Below the pieces are notes generated by a model. It saw only the letters and a program-made list of their open reading frames with translations, made no database searches and had not been told where the DNA came from. From a virus, in the IMG/VR virus record IMGVR_UViG_3300037109_000027, positions 1 through 29,361 of that record: 29,361 nt of DNA; one strand, 5' to 3'. Of this stretch, positions 1-7,749 are shown in pieces. Position 1 is the stretch's first letter. The number at the start of each line of letters is the position of its first letter. The translations under genes were made by a program, and so were the position numbers.

Positions 1-270
1 GATTTGTCCTTGTATCTCAGATTGTACAATAATAGAAGCTTTGAATCTTCCTCCTGGACGTTCAAATACAACAAGATTAATTCTTTCACTTTGTATTACT
101 TCTATAAGTTTAGCACGAAGTCTGATTAACCTCATGCCTATAGATTCATCTCTCTTAGCTGTTAAGTTCCATACACCGTATAAAGCACGGCTAATTGCGT
201 AACCGCAATGAGTTGCAGGATCTAATGCAAGTATCCTCAGATCGTGCATTTTATGTTTCGTTCTTTCCAT
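1..270 (-). CDS. RuvC-like Holliday junction resolvase (partial, C-terminus outside window)
   Basis: The first 90 codons of a gene that runs off the left edge. The N-terminus reads LRILALDPATHCGYAIS, matching the first RNase-H-fold strand of RuvC-type resolvases with its catalytic Asp, followed by a second strand with LVVFERP, where the Glu fits the second acidic residue. The remaining catalytic acids would be downstream, outside the window. RuvC-like phage enzymes cut branched recombination and replication intermediates before packaging. The start (ATG at 270) opens with MERT, a beginning shared with four other genes here, and overlaps the end of the preceding gene by 20 nt. It follows RecA-, SSB- and UvsY-like genes, which fits recombination. 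Family call is good; exact subfamily unknown. Confidence 0.75.
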   Translation of the reverse strand, partial: MERTKHKMHDLRILALDPATHCGYAISRALYGVWNLTAKRDESIGMRLIRLRAKLIEVIQSERINLVVFERPGGRFKASIIVQSEIQGQI

Positions 271-451
271 CCTCATTCTTTATTAGGACTAGTTCTTGAG
301 CAACTGGTCTGTTTAAATAAGAAACCAACCAATATTCCATATCTATTGGAAGAAAAGATTTTTCTATTTTCTCGATAAGAGTGGCTTGTCCTGCTTCTAC
401 GGTACATGTTTTAGGATCACAATAAATCATTACAACATCTCCTGGTTTCAT
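251..451 (-). CDS. Small hypothetical protein between RecA-like and RuvC-like genes
   Basis: A 66-residue protein that I do not recognise. The first part (GDVVMIYCDPKTCTVEAGQA) looks like a small beta-rich fold and the C-terminus is charged. Its start codon overlaps the stop of the RecA-like gene (ATGA, 448-451) and its end overlaps the RuvC-like start by 20 nt, so it is almost certainly translated as part of the recombination operon. The content gives no basis for a function. Confidence 0.6.
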   Translation of the reverse strand: MKPGDVVMIYCDPKTCTVEAGQATLIEKIEKSFLPIDMEYWLVSYLNRPVAQELVLIKNEDGKNET

Positions 452-1515
452 CTTCTTTTAGGTTTGCGATTTGATTCAAACTTCCCTTCTACTTCTTCCC
501 AAAGATCTATAACCTGTTCTTTAAGTTCATCCTCAAGCTCATATTTCTCAACCATCCTAATGGATTTAGTCATAGACACATCCAATTTTCTGTCTCCTAC
601 TTTGTACACCTTATTATTTGTATAGTCTTTGATGTATTGAAGATTTATCCTTATATCATCAATCCCATAGTCAAAAATAATAGTAACAGGAGCACTATGA
701 TATGGTTTCCAAATAGAACTCTTAGCAACTTCAACAAGTATATTAACACCAATTATCCTTGTACGTTTAGAACCAGCAATAGTTTTATCAAGTGTAAGTT
801 TTGGCGTTTTATTGAACTTAAATTGTAATCTTAAACTTGAATAAAATCCCATTGCTACACCTCCTGGTGTATTAAATTCCTGTCCATACCCTGAAACATT
901 TGTACGTATTTGATTACTACAAACCATTAAATAGTTCTTTTTTTCAATAATACGACAGGTTCTACGAAGTTGCTCACTAAACTCTTTTGGACGCCTCATC
1001 CCCATCTTATCACCTTCATCCTTCTCCATTTCTAGATCAGTAGAAAGTGCAGCAAGAGAATCAGCAAATATGCCATGGATAGGTCCTATTCCTTTTCTAG
1101 GAATCTCAGGCTTCCACTTCCTTACTGCATTAAAAACTTCTGTGACTGTATCAGGTTTAGTATAGTTCTCATCCTTAATATCCAATCCAAACATCAAAGC
1201 AAATTGTTTATTAAGTCTAGCCTCAGGATCTGCAAACATAATCTCACCATCCTGTCTTTGTACTGCACCCGCAATCTCTGATAGAAGTACAGTCTTGCCT
1301 GATCCACTAGGACCAAATGCCTCTACTAATATGCCTCCGGGCAACCCTCCTCCTCTAATTCTCCCTCCTGATATGGCTAAATCCAACAATGTGGATCCTG
1401 TACTTATAACAGTGCCAAAATCTCCATCATACTCCTTCTTTTTCTTAGAAGTAGGATTAGAGATTTTTCTCTTCATTTGGGAACTTAAAGGCTCATTATG
1501 ATTAGTTCTTTCCAT
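448..1515 (-). CDS. RecA/UvsX-like recombinase
   Basis: A 355-residue RecA-fold ATPase. The Walker A motif GPSGSGKT is at residues 68-75. A Walker B-like strand (GIFADSLAAL) and the segment MVCSNQIRTNVSGYGQEFNT follow, which resembles the RecA L1/L2 DNA-binding loop region. Length suits phage UvsX/RecA proteins. It should form filaments on ssDNA and drive strand exchange for recombination-dependent replication and repair. The SSB- and UvsY-like genes upstream are its expected partners, and a RuvC-like resolvase lies downstream. The start at 1515 shares the last base of the preceding gene's stop codon (TAATG-type) and begins MERT. The C-terminus is basic (NRKPKRR). Confidence 0.88.
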   Translation of the reverse strand: MERTNHNEPLSSQMKRKISNPTSKKKKEYDGDFGTVISTGSTLLDLAISGGRIRGGGLPGGILVEAFGPSGSGKTVLLSEIAGAVQRQDGEIMFADPEARLNKQFALMFGLDIKDENYTKPDTVTEVFNAVRKWKPEIPRKGIGPIHGIFADSLAALSTDLEMEKDEGDKMGMRRPKEFSEQLRRTCRIIEKKNYLMVCSNQIRTNVSGYGQEFNTPGGVAMGFYSSLRLQFKFNKTPKLTLDKTIAGSKRTRIIGVNILVEVAKSSIWKPYHSAPVTIIFDYGIDDIRINLQYIKDYTNNKVYKVGDRKLDVSMTKSIRMVEKYELEDELKEQVIDLWEEVEGKFESNRKPKRR

Positions 1516-1862
1516 TATAAATCTTTTAGACCTTTTAATATTGTACCAACCTGTTCCTCATTTAATCCTTTGTGGATAAGTTCCTTATGAATGACTTCTT
1601 TGAACCTTGCAAAAGTCATATGATCGGATTCATCCTGTCGTTTAGTATTAATCCTTTTAATAATTTCTAGGATTAATTTGTCCGCTGGATTCTTTTCCTC
1701 TTGCCTAGATTTCCAATTCTCAATAAGACTCATTAAGAGTTTAGACTTGGTTGTCCCTTTAGCTTGAGTATAAAGAACCATATAGTTATGAAGTGACAGG
1801 GGTAGTGAAACCCCTGCCATCTTATAACCTGCTCTTTTATATTTAATTGTTAGGTAATTCAT
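1515..1862 (-). CDS. Putative ribbon-helix-helix-like small protein
   Basis: A 115-residue protein. Residues 15-50 (MAGVSLPLSLHNYMVLYT and following) look like a ribbon-helix-helix unit: a short strand, then two helices with TTKSKLLMSLIENW as the second. The C-terminal half is helical and charged. Such proteins usually bind DNA as dimers. A second possible start is the Met at residue 15, but the first ATG lies directly after the SSB-like stop and fits the packed operon. The RHH reading comes from pattern only, and a nucleoprotein role with RecA or SSB is equally possible. Confidence 0.5.
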   Translation of the reverse strand: MNYLTIKYKRAGYKMAGVSLPLSLHNYMVLYTQAKGTTKSKLLMSLIENWKSRQEEKNPADKLILEIIKRINTKRQDESDHMTFARFKEVIHKELIHKGLNEEQVGTILKGLKDL

Positions 1863-1863
1863 A

Positions 1864-2964
1864 CTACCTTCTTCGCGTTACTGTTTTATGCTTTCTGACG
1901 GGTTTCTCATCTTCCTCTTCCTCCTCTTCTTCTTCGTCATCGTCCTCATCCTCATCATCTTCGTCTTCTTCGTCATCATCATCGTCATGACCCTTTTTAA
2001 CAGGCTTCTTTTTTGAAGACTTCTTTACTGGTTCGTCATCATCTTCCTCATCCTCATCATCTTCGTCTTCGTCTTCTTCCTCCTCTTCATCATCGTCATC
2101 ATCCTCAACCTTTTTCTTTGTAGGTTTCTTCTTTAAAGACTTTTTAGTCCTTGATGGTTTTTCATCCTCTTCCTCATCATCCTCATCATCAAGATCCCCT
2201 CCGTCATCCTCATCCTCATTTTCTAAGAACTTAGCCTGGAGTTCCTTGTAGGATAATATACGCAACATGTCGTCTAAACATGGGGATTCTTCCATTATTT
2301 CCTCATCGTAATCCGATTCCCTTTCCTCAAATTCTATCTTTGTAGCTTCTGGGAATGGTTTACCTTTACCTATTGATTTAGAACTAAATCTAACTCTTAA
2401 TGTTTTACCACCCTCAAGTTGTGGAAATACTTCGTTTTCTTCCTTCTCATCCAACTCTTCCTTAAGTAGCTTTCCAAACATTGCAAAACTAATGTCAAGA
2501 ACATGGACAGTCTCTTCGTACTTTTTATTCTTGATAGGAATAACAACGTATAAAACTCTATCAGAAGAATTAAGGGCCTTTACTTCATCCTCATCTGCAT
2601 CAGAGTTCCGTAATTCTTCCCTCTTAATACATACAGGACATTTCTTTCCAATAGACTGTAGGCAAACAACTGTCTCTCCATTACCGGCACCTATGTTTTT
2701 ATGTACCTTGTACGGAAGTCTCCACCATGGTGAACCTTCCATTGCGGATTTACTTTCAACATCACGATCTGGATGTTTAGGGTTGGACACAATATACGGT
2801 AAGAAGTCTAACAAGACACTCTTACTTCCTGGTTCCGGTTTAAACAATGAGATACCTTTTGGGAGTTTCAGATACTTTGTACCTCCTCCACTTTGGTCTC
2901 TTCTTGCACTATTTGCTACCTTTCCTTTAAAGCTGTAGCTACTGCTCTTCTTCTTTGTTGTCAT
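1864..2964 (-). CDS. gp32-like single-stranded DNA-binding protein with very long acidic tail
   Basis: A 366-residue protein. Its N-terminal two thirds resemble T4 gp32: a basic N-terminus, then a zinc site of H88-x12-C101-x7-C109-x2-C112 (including CPVC), close to the H-x12-C-x9-C-x2-C of T4 gp32. From about residue 245 to the end the chain is almost only Asp/Glu blocks separated by Lys-rich patches such as KKSSKKKPVKK. Acidic C-tails of SSBs recruit replication and recombination partners, but this one is unusually long (about 120 residues). It sits two genes upstream of recA and one after the UvsY-like gene, the usual SSB/UvsX/UvsY trio. Confidence 0.82.
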   Translation of the reverse strand: MTTKKKSSSYSFKGKVANSARRDQSGGGTKYLKLPKGISLFKPEPGSKSVLLDFLPYIVSNPKHPDRDVESKSAMEGSPWWRLPYKVHKNIGAGNGETVVCLQSIGKKCPVCIKREELRNSDADEDEVKALNSSDRVLYVVIPIKNKKYEETVHVLDISFAMFGKLLKEELDEKEENEVFPQLEGGKTLRVRFSSKSIGKGKPFPEATKIEFEERESDYDEEIMEESPCLDDMLRILSYKELQAKFLENEDEDDGGDLDDEDDEEEDEKPSRTKKSLKKKPTKKKVEDDDDDEEEEEDEDEDDEDEEDDDEPVKKSSKKKPVKKGHDDDDDEEDEDDEDEDDDEEEEEEEEDEKPVRKHKTVTRRR

Positions 2965-3103
2965 TTTTCGTTGATTTAGTGAATTGATTCAATTTATGAT
3001 TAATACCATCCATAATTCCTGATGAAAAGAACCTACCTACTCCATATGCAATTGCAAATAGAAGTATTAGAGTCACTATACTATATAAAATCTTCTCAAG
3101 CAT
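2939..3103 (-). CDS. Small single-pass membrane protein
   Basis: A 54-residue ORF. Residues 5-25 (ILYSIVTLILLFAIAYGVG) form one clear transmembrane segment, followed by a soluble, charged C-terminus ending KEEEQ. The start overlaps the UvsY-like stop codon (TAATG at 3105-3101) and the end overlaps the SSB start by 26 nt, so the operon structure supports it as a real gene. I do not recognise a family. A membrane protein embedded among recombination genes is unexpected. Confidence 0.6.
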   Translation of the reverse strand: MLEKILYSIVTLILLFAIAYGVGRFFSSGIMDGINHKLNQFTKSTKNDNKEEEQ

Positions 3104-3621
3104 TACTTTTCACGCTTTAGTGCATTTGCCATTCTAGAAGTTCTTTCCTTTTCCTGCTGTTGTTCCTTTTCTCTGTCTACTCTTCTACTTTTCATTTCCT
3201 TTATAAGATCTCTGGGAACCTTAGGTCCTGCAAAGTAACTACCTAAGAACAGTTTAACAAGATGCTCTAATGCAGCTTTCCTGGTAAAACTAATCTCATT
3301 CTTAGCAATCTCAGCAATATCCAAATCATATTGTGCTTTTACCCACTCCTCCTTAGCTGCAATATGTTTAGGATGCATTCGATAATAAGCCTCAATATCT
3401 GCAGCATTTGGTTTGTCCTTGTGACAGTATTTCTCAGGATCAGAGTTAGCTCGTTTTATTAACTCAGCACGAACTACTTTTACCTTCTCATCTGCTTCAG
3501 TTAATCTCTTTTTACACAAAGCATAATGCCTACCATATCTCATAGAAAGCTCAGCCTGCTCGAGCCATTCCACGTCTAGGGCAGTTTCGTCGATTTGTAC
3601 ATCTTGTTGATAATCTAACAT
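3103..3621 (-). CDS. UvsY-like recombination mediator (putative)
   Basis: A 172-residue, mainly helical protein without catalytic motifs. The pattern (an N-terminal DVEWLEQAELSMRYG, long charged helices, then KAALEHLVKLFLGSYFAGPK and a basic C-terminus) resembles phage proteins generally annotated as UvsY-like mediators, which load UvsX/RecA onto SSB-coated ssDNA. The match rests on general pattern and on its place with SSB- and RecA-like genes, not on a diagnostic residue. A coiled-coil replication accessory protein is the alternative. It starts just after the clamp loader stop. Confidence 0.55.
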   Translation of the reverse strand: MLDYQQDVQIDETALDVEWLEQAELSMRYGRHYALCKKRLTEADEKVKVVRAELIKRANSDPEKYCHKDKPNAADIEAYYRMHPKHIAAKEEWVKAQYDLDIAEIAKNEISFTRKAALEHLVKLFLGSYFAGPKVPRDLIKEMKSRRVDREKEQQQEKERTSRMANALKREK

Positions 3622-3622
3622 A

Positions 3623-4537
3623 TTAATGATTTTTAGTGACTACATAACATGCTTGAACGAGTTGTGGAAATCCACTGTCGAAGAAAGGATTAATAAATAC
3701 CTCAAGAATTAATCCATATAAAGCATCATCTTTATTTAATAATGTATTTTGACAATAGACTAACATTAATCTGCGAATACCTTCTGCTTCCTGATCCTTT
3801 AATCCTTTTAATATAGATGATACTTCTTTCCATGAAGCGCCTCTTCCTAATGCCCTACATAGATTTATAGCATCCTCAACCTCTTCCTCAGTCTTTTTGG
3901 CAATCTCAAGTCTATGCTCAGGATCTACACTTAATACCTGTTCTAATACTTGTAAGGCATTACGTGGATGTCCATTAGCGTGCTCAATTATTTGCTCATA
4001 TATTTTATCGTCTAACTCCTCTTCTTCTCTTTTAACTACACTCTTGAGGAGAGCTAGCATCGTAGCCTCTGTCAAAGGCTTTAAATTAAATGTACTACAA
4101 CGTCCTTTTATTGTTCCAAGTAATTTACCAGGCTCTGTCGTACACAGAACCAAATAAACATGAGGAGGAGGATCCTCTAGTAATTTCAATAAGGCATTTT
4201 GAGCTTCTTTCGTTGACTGGTGGATCTCATCTAAGAGCCATCCTCTATTACTTCCTTCACTTGCTTTATAATGACTTTGAGCTCTTATATCCCTAATTGT
4301 GTCTATGCCTCTAAATTGTCCGGAGTCAACTTCTATAAGATCATTACCTATACAACCTAATCTCTTTAGAATGATACGTCCTGTGGTTGTTTTACCACAT
4401 CCTGTCTCACCAGTTAATAAAAAAGCATGAGGACAATCCTCACCTTTATTAAGTAGTTTATCCAGAGCATTAATTGCCTGGACATTTCCTCTGACTCTTT
4501 CAAGCGTACGTGGACGGTATTTGTGATATAGACTCAT
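3623..4537 (-). CDS. AAA+ clamp loader ATPase subunit (DnaX/RFC-like)
   Basis: A 304-residue AAA+ ATPase. The N-terminal KYRPRTL motif is typical of clamp loaders. Walker A is GETGCGKT (residues 43-50), Walker B LLDEIH (101-106), sensor 1 LVLCTTEP (129-136), and the SRC-type arginine finger motif is KGRCSTF (144-150). It should load the sliding clamp encoded at 7749-8765 onto primed DNA. It lacks the cysteine zinc module of bacterial DnaX and resembles the shorter phage and RFC small-subunit type. Start at 4537 abuts the stop of the preceding gene. Confidence 0.87.
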   Translation of the reverse strand: MSLYHKYRPRTLERVRGNVQAINALDKLLNKGEDCPHAFLLTGETGCGKTTTGRIILKRLGCIGNDLIEVDSGQFRGIDTIRDIRAQSHYKASEGSNRGWLLDEIHQSTKEAQNALLKLLEDPPPHVYLVLCTTEPGKLLGTIKGRCSTFNLKPLTEATMLALLKSVVKREEEELDDKIYEQIIEHANGHPRNALQVLEQVLSVDPEHRLEIAKKTEEEVEDAINLCRALGRGASWKEVSSILKGLKDQEAEGIRRLMLVYCQNTLLNKDDALYGLILEVFINPFFDSGFPQLVQACYVVTKNH

Positions 4538-4719
4538 TATCCTTTAGCTATTTTTTCAACATTATCTATTACTTCTAAGCATCTGATTAAATATTCTTCT
4601 AAGTATTTAATATACTCATCATAAGAAGCATGTTGTGTTATTTCTCTACTATAACTCATCATTGGTGAGTATTTTCCTGTTTCTTTAAGAAACTGCATTC
4701 TTAATTCTGTTAAAGTCAT
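4537..4719 (-). CDS. Small hypothetical protein upstream of clamp loader
   Basis: A 60-residue, predicted helical protein (MTLTELRMQFLKETGKY at the N-terminus, DEYIKYLEEYLIRCLEVI later). No family recognised. Its stop overlaps the start of the clamp loader gene, so it may be translationally coupled to it. It could be a small replication accessory, though nothing in the sequence proves this. Confidence 0.6.
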   Translation of the reverse strand: MTLTELRMQFLKETGKYSPMMSYSREITQHASYDEYIKYLEEYLIRCLEVIDNVEKIAKG

Positions 4720-4753
4720 AATCTCTTGTATTAGTTATAATTAAACGATAAAT

Positions 4754-4954
4754 TTATAAATCCTCAATTCCATATCTATTATAATGCCTTTGTAGAAATC
4801 TATTTCCATGAACTTGTTTTGTTAATGCACCTAAATGTTCTGAAAATAATCTTCTTTTAAGATCTACAGAACTTCCAATATACTCTGTGTTTTTACAAAG
4901 TGATTTAATTAAATAAATACCTGAAGAATGTATTATTTTAGTTCTTGTTATCAT
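4754..4954 (-). CDS. Truncated GIY-YIG endonuclease ORF downstream of the polymerase
   Basis: A 66-residue GIY-YIG domain fragment. SGIYLIKS and NTEYIGSS provide the two signature strands, LKRRLFSEHL holds the expected Arg and His, and RFLQRHYNRYGIEDL fits the next helix. The ORF stops just before the strand that normally carries the catalytic Glu, and no DNA-binding region follows, so it looks inactive. I chose the ATG at 4954, directly after the polymerase stop; an upstream ATG at 4987 would lie inside the polymerase gene. The element probably derives from a free-standing or intronic homing endonuclease. Confidence 0.75.
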   Translation of the reverse strand: MITRTKIIHSSGIYLIKSLCKNTEYIGSSVDLKRRLFSEHLGALTKQVHGNRFLQRHYNRYGIEDL

Positions 4955-4955
4955 C

Positions 4956-6341
4956 TTAAATCTCTTTCTTTTCACTCCAAGGTGCATTTATTGGAGCAAG
5001 GGCCATATCTACAACCATTGGGGTTAGGATCCAAGGAAAGTGTTCTGCTAACCTAACAGTTGTTATCTCTTGTGCTGTATCTATTATATGTTCTCTTTCG
5101 TCAGGATGTACATCAAGAATAACAGAGTCGTGGATTTGATTTACTAATCTTGTATCCCACTTCTCTTTTCTCATCCTAGCATCAAGTTGTATAAAGGACC
5201 ACAATAAACAATGGAATGCAGTACCCTGTCCTGGATAGTTACAAACTTGTTTCCTATCCATTACACCGTTACATCTGAATCCTGTTAATAGATCAAAGTA
5301 ACCATATTTTTTATATTGTGAGTACCATTTGTCTTTCCAATCAGAGTAAACCGTAAACCTTTTATGCCAAAAATCATCCTCAATTACTTTTAGATGTTTC
5401 TCAAATTTAAGAAATGAACCTAACCCTACACTTATAAGATGATCAGCTAATGTTCCTTCTGGCATTGGGATTCCTTGTCCTGAATGAAACCTTCCTTGAG
5501 GTAATTTCCCCCAGTTACAGAGTAGATTGCCTGAACAATGTTTATAATAATCTCCATAAAACTCAGGAAATATAAAACCGTTTTTAGTAGCTTGTCTTAA
5601 TCTATAATGCTCCTTTATATGTTTATCAAAGTTCTTAACCTTAAAGAGTTGTTTTGCAACATCAGCATGCATATCCTTTGTAGGATCACTTACATACTTA
5701 ATAAGATTTGGGTCTTTATTATAACAACAATTAATTGAAACCTCAATTCCCTTGAAATCAATCTCAAGTAGCTGATGTCCTGGACGTGGAAGAATTGCTC
5801 CTCTACATATCTGCATAGATTCCTCATCTCTTGCAGGTATATTATGTAAATTCGGATGGTCTGAACTAGACCTAAATGATACAGCTAAATTGAGATTTAG
5901 ATTTGTATGAACATATCCGTCTACTTGTTCTCTAAGAAAGGATTCTAAGTATGTATCCCTAACCTTTTTAAGCTTACGGATTTGAAGTAAGTTCTCAAGT
6001 TCAGGAATGCTCATCTGTCTTAATGTTTCATCATCTGTAGATCCTAATCCTGACTCTGTTTCCTTTTCAATCTTTAATCCTTTTATCTTATAAAGGAAGT
6101 TCTTTAACTGAGGATCTGAGTGTATATTAATCTTACCTCTTACTGAGTGCTGCCAGTGTTTAAAAAGATTAGTATCTTTAAATTCCCTTTCCAGTCTCTC
6201 CATCTTACGTGTAATGGTTTCCATCTTCTTATTAACATACTCAAAATCTATTCTAATACCTTGTCGTTCCGCACGAGCAAATGCTAATATACCATCATGG
6301 AATAGGTGGTATGCATCTATTGTATTTGGATTTATATTCAT
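4956..6341 (-). CDS. Family A DNA polymerase, polymerase domain only
   Basis: A 461-residue polymerase module without exonuclease. Motif A is LEIDFKGIE (residues 192-200, Asp195). Motif B spans YRLRQATKNGFIFPEFYG (246-263) with Arg and Lys of the O-helix. Motif C is NQIHDSVILDV (401-411), a phage variant in which HDE is HDS. The conserved SSDHPNLHNIPAR segment is at 159-171. It resembles the C-terminal half of SPO1-type polymerases. The matching 3'-5' exonuclease is in the separate upstream gene (6493-7749), with a GIY-YIG ORF between them, so the polymerase is split but both parts look intact. The two proteins probably assemble to act as the replicative polymerase. Confidence 0.88.
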   Translation of the reverse strand: MNINPNTIDAYHLFHDGILAFARAERQGIRIDFEYVNKKMETITRKMERLEREFKDTNLFKHWQHSVRGKINIHSDPQLKNFLYKIKGLKIEKETESGLGSTDDETLRQMSIPELENLLQIRKLKKVRDTYLESFLREQVDGYVHTNLNLNLAVSFRSSSDHPNLHNIPARDEESMQICRGAILPRPGHQLLEIDFKGIEVSINCCYNKDPNLIKYVSDPTKDMHADVAKQLFKVKNFDKHIKEHYRLRQATKNGFIFPEFYGDYYKHCSGNLLCNWGKLPQGRFHSGQGIPMPEGTLADHLISVGLGSFLKFEKHLKVIEDDFWHKRFTVYSDWKDKWYSQYKKYGYFDLLTGFRCNGVMDRKQVCNYPGQGTAFHCLLWSFIQLDARMRKEKWDTRLVNQIHDSVILDVHPDEREHIIDTAQEITTVRLAEHFPWILTPMVVDMALAPINAPWSEKKEI

Positions 6342-6490
6342 AAAATTGCTTTTACGTGAAATTCATTCATCCTTTTATATCTTTTTTTTGCAGCATCATT
6401 ATGACTTTTTAATCTAGCTGTTAATGTTCTTTCAGTCTTTCCTATATAAATCTTATTATTTACAATATTTATAATTTTATAGATAATCAT
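6338..6490 (-). CDS. Short GIY-YIG endonuclease fragment between exonuclease and polymerase ORFs
   Basis: A 50-residue ORF with IYKIINIVNNKIYIGKTERT and LTARLKSHN, which match the N-terminal GIY-YIG strands and the following Arg helix. The rest of the domain, including the catalytic Glu and any DNA-binding part, is missing. Its stop overlaps the polymerase start (ATGA, 6341-6338), and it begins directly after the UDG-exonuclease stop, filling the gap exactly. It looks like the remnant of a homing element that separated one polymerase gene into two. Confidence 0.72.
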   Translation of the reverse strand: MIIYKIINIVNNKIYIGKTERTLTARLKSHNDAAKKRYKRMNEFHVKAIL

Positions 6491-6492
6491 AA

Positions 6493-7749
6493 TTAAAATG
6501 GAAGTTGACTTTCCTCTATTAGATTTTGTTGGATGATGCTGAGCCGCATTTCATTAATACTATCGTATCCGCAGTATTTTAACAGTTTAGATTTCCCTTC
6601 TGGTTTAGCTACTAATTCAAGAATCCTATTTAAACTGTTACCGTTCTTTTTATCTATAGACTCAAGATAAGGAGCTATTTCACTAGCATAATCTACAATG
6701 CCAAAATTAACATAGGTTAAAAACTTTAATCCTGATGCACCTCTCCTATTATCAATTATATGTGCTGCTTGCATTGTATCCCATAGCCATCCTTGTACTT
6801 CTGTCCTTAAACGAACAGCACTCCAAGTATCCTCAAACTTCATATTCGCTGCTATCTTCCTGACACTTTCATCCTTTATAAGATCCTTAAACGGACGTCG
6901 ACCTTCTTTAGTTTTAGGCATCATAAATACATAAACATGATTAGGTCCTGTAGCAATAGAGCAACAGACAATCTTATGTCCTACTCCGTGAGGTTTCAAT
7001 CCAGTTGTCTCATAATCAAATGCTATTTTAGAACCAATTTTAATGTCATAAAGTACATCTAAGTCTGTTATAACTTCAATTTTAGGTTCCTGATATATAG
7101 GAAAGGGTTTCTTTCTACATTCAATAGCTTGTTTTAGATCATCTACCCAGATTGTTTCCTCAGCACTTCTTCCGTCAAAGTTGTATGGATTGTTTTTAGC
7201 ACGTTCTACATAACTAGGATGAAATGTTGGGCATAGCCAAGTTTTAAAGTCTTGATCAGGTATTTGCCATCCTCTCCACTTTGTTATGCCTCCTAAGTCG
7301 TTCTTCCATCTATTGCCTAGAAGGCTATAAATCGCAGTATTGCCAAACAGTACAATAACCTTAGGCTTACACTCGTTTACAAGTTTTACCAATGATCTGC
7401 GGCAGCATTCAGCCTCAAAGTTAGTAGGAGCCCTGTTAGCTCCTTTTGTATCCATTGGACGACATAGAACAGCATTGACATTAAGACAATCCTCAAACAA
7501 GTCAATACCTAGTTCTGCATAGGTTCTTTGTAACAGTTTACCTACCTTACCTTGCCATGGTTTACCTCTTAAGTCTTCAACCTCTCCTGGAGCTTCACCT
7601 ATATTAAGTATCTTCTTCTTAAAGTTACCGAATGGTTTTATTCTAGGGCTCTTACAATCCCTATATAAACCACAGGCAGCGCAAGAATACTTCTTACCGT
7701 CTGGTCTAGACTTTGAGGCTGTTTCCTTCTTTGTAAAGAATCCTTCCAT
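6493..7749 (-). CDS. Fused uracil-DNA glycosylase (family 4-like) and DEDDy 3'-5' exonuclease
   Basis: A 418-residue two-domain protein. Residues 20-210 form a family 4-type uracil-DNA glycosylase: Cys23, Cys26 and Cys96 with other cysteines as Fe-S candidates, motif GEAPG at 51-55 and FHPSY at 176-180. Residues 225-418 are a polymerase-type proofreading exonuclease: FDYETTG (Asp245, Glu247), NMKFED (to Asp307), and KYCGYD (Tyr392, Asp396). Together with the polymerase ORF downstream it has about 880 residues, near the size of SPO1-type phage polymerases, so it is probably the detached N-terminal half. The start at 7749 overlaps the clamp stop (TAATG); an ATG at 7782 lies inside the clamp gene. 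Confidence 0.85.
   Translation of the reverse strand: MEGFFTKKETASKSRPDGKKYSCAACGLYRDCKSPRIKPFGNFKKKILNIGEAPGEVEDLRGKPWQGKVGKLLQRTYAELGIDLFEDCLNVNAVLCRPMDTKGANRAPTNFEAECCRRSLVKLVNECKPKVIVLFGNTAIYSLLGNRWKNDLGGITKWRGWQIPDQDFKTWLCPTFHPSYVERAKNNPYNFDGRSAEETIWVDDLKQAIECRKKPFPIYQEPKIEVITDLDVLYDIKIGSKIAFDYETTGLKPHGVGHKIVCCSIATGPNHVYVFMMPKTKEGRRPFKDLIKDESVRKIAANMKFEDTWSAVRLRTEVQGWLWDTMQAAHIIDNRRGASGLKFLTYVNFGIVDYASEIAPYLESIDKKNGNSLNRILELVAKPEGKSKLLKYCGYDSINEMRLSIIQQNLIEESQLPF

Noticed and set aside
2492-2938. Plus-strand ORF within the SSB region
   Set aside because: It lies wholly antisense to the strongly supported SSB gene and shows no family features.
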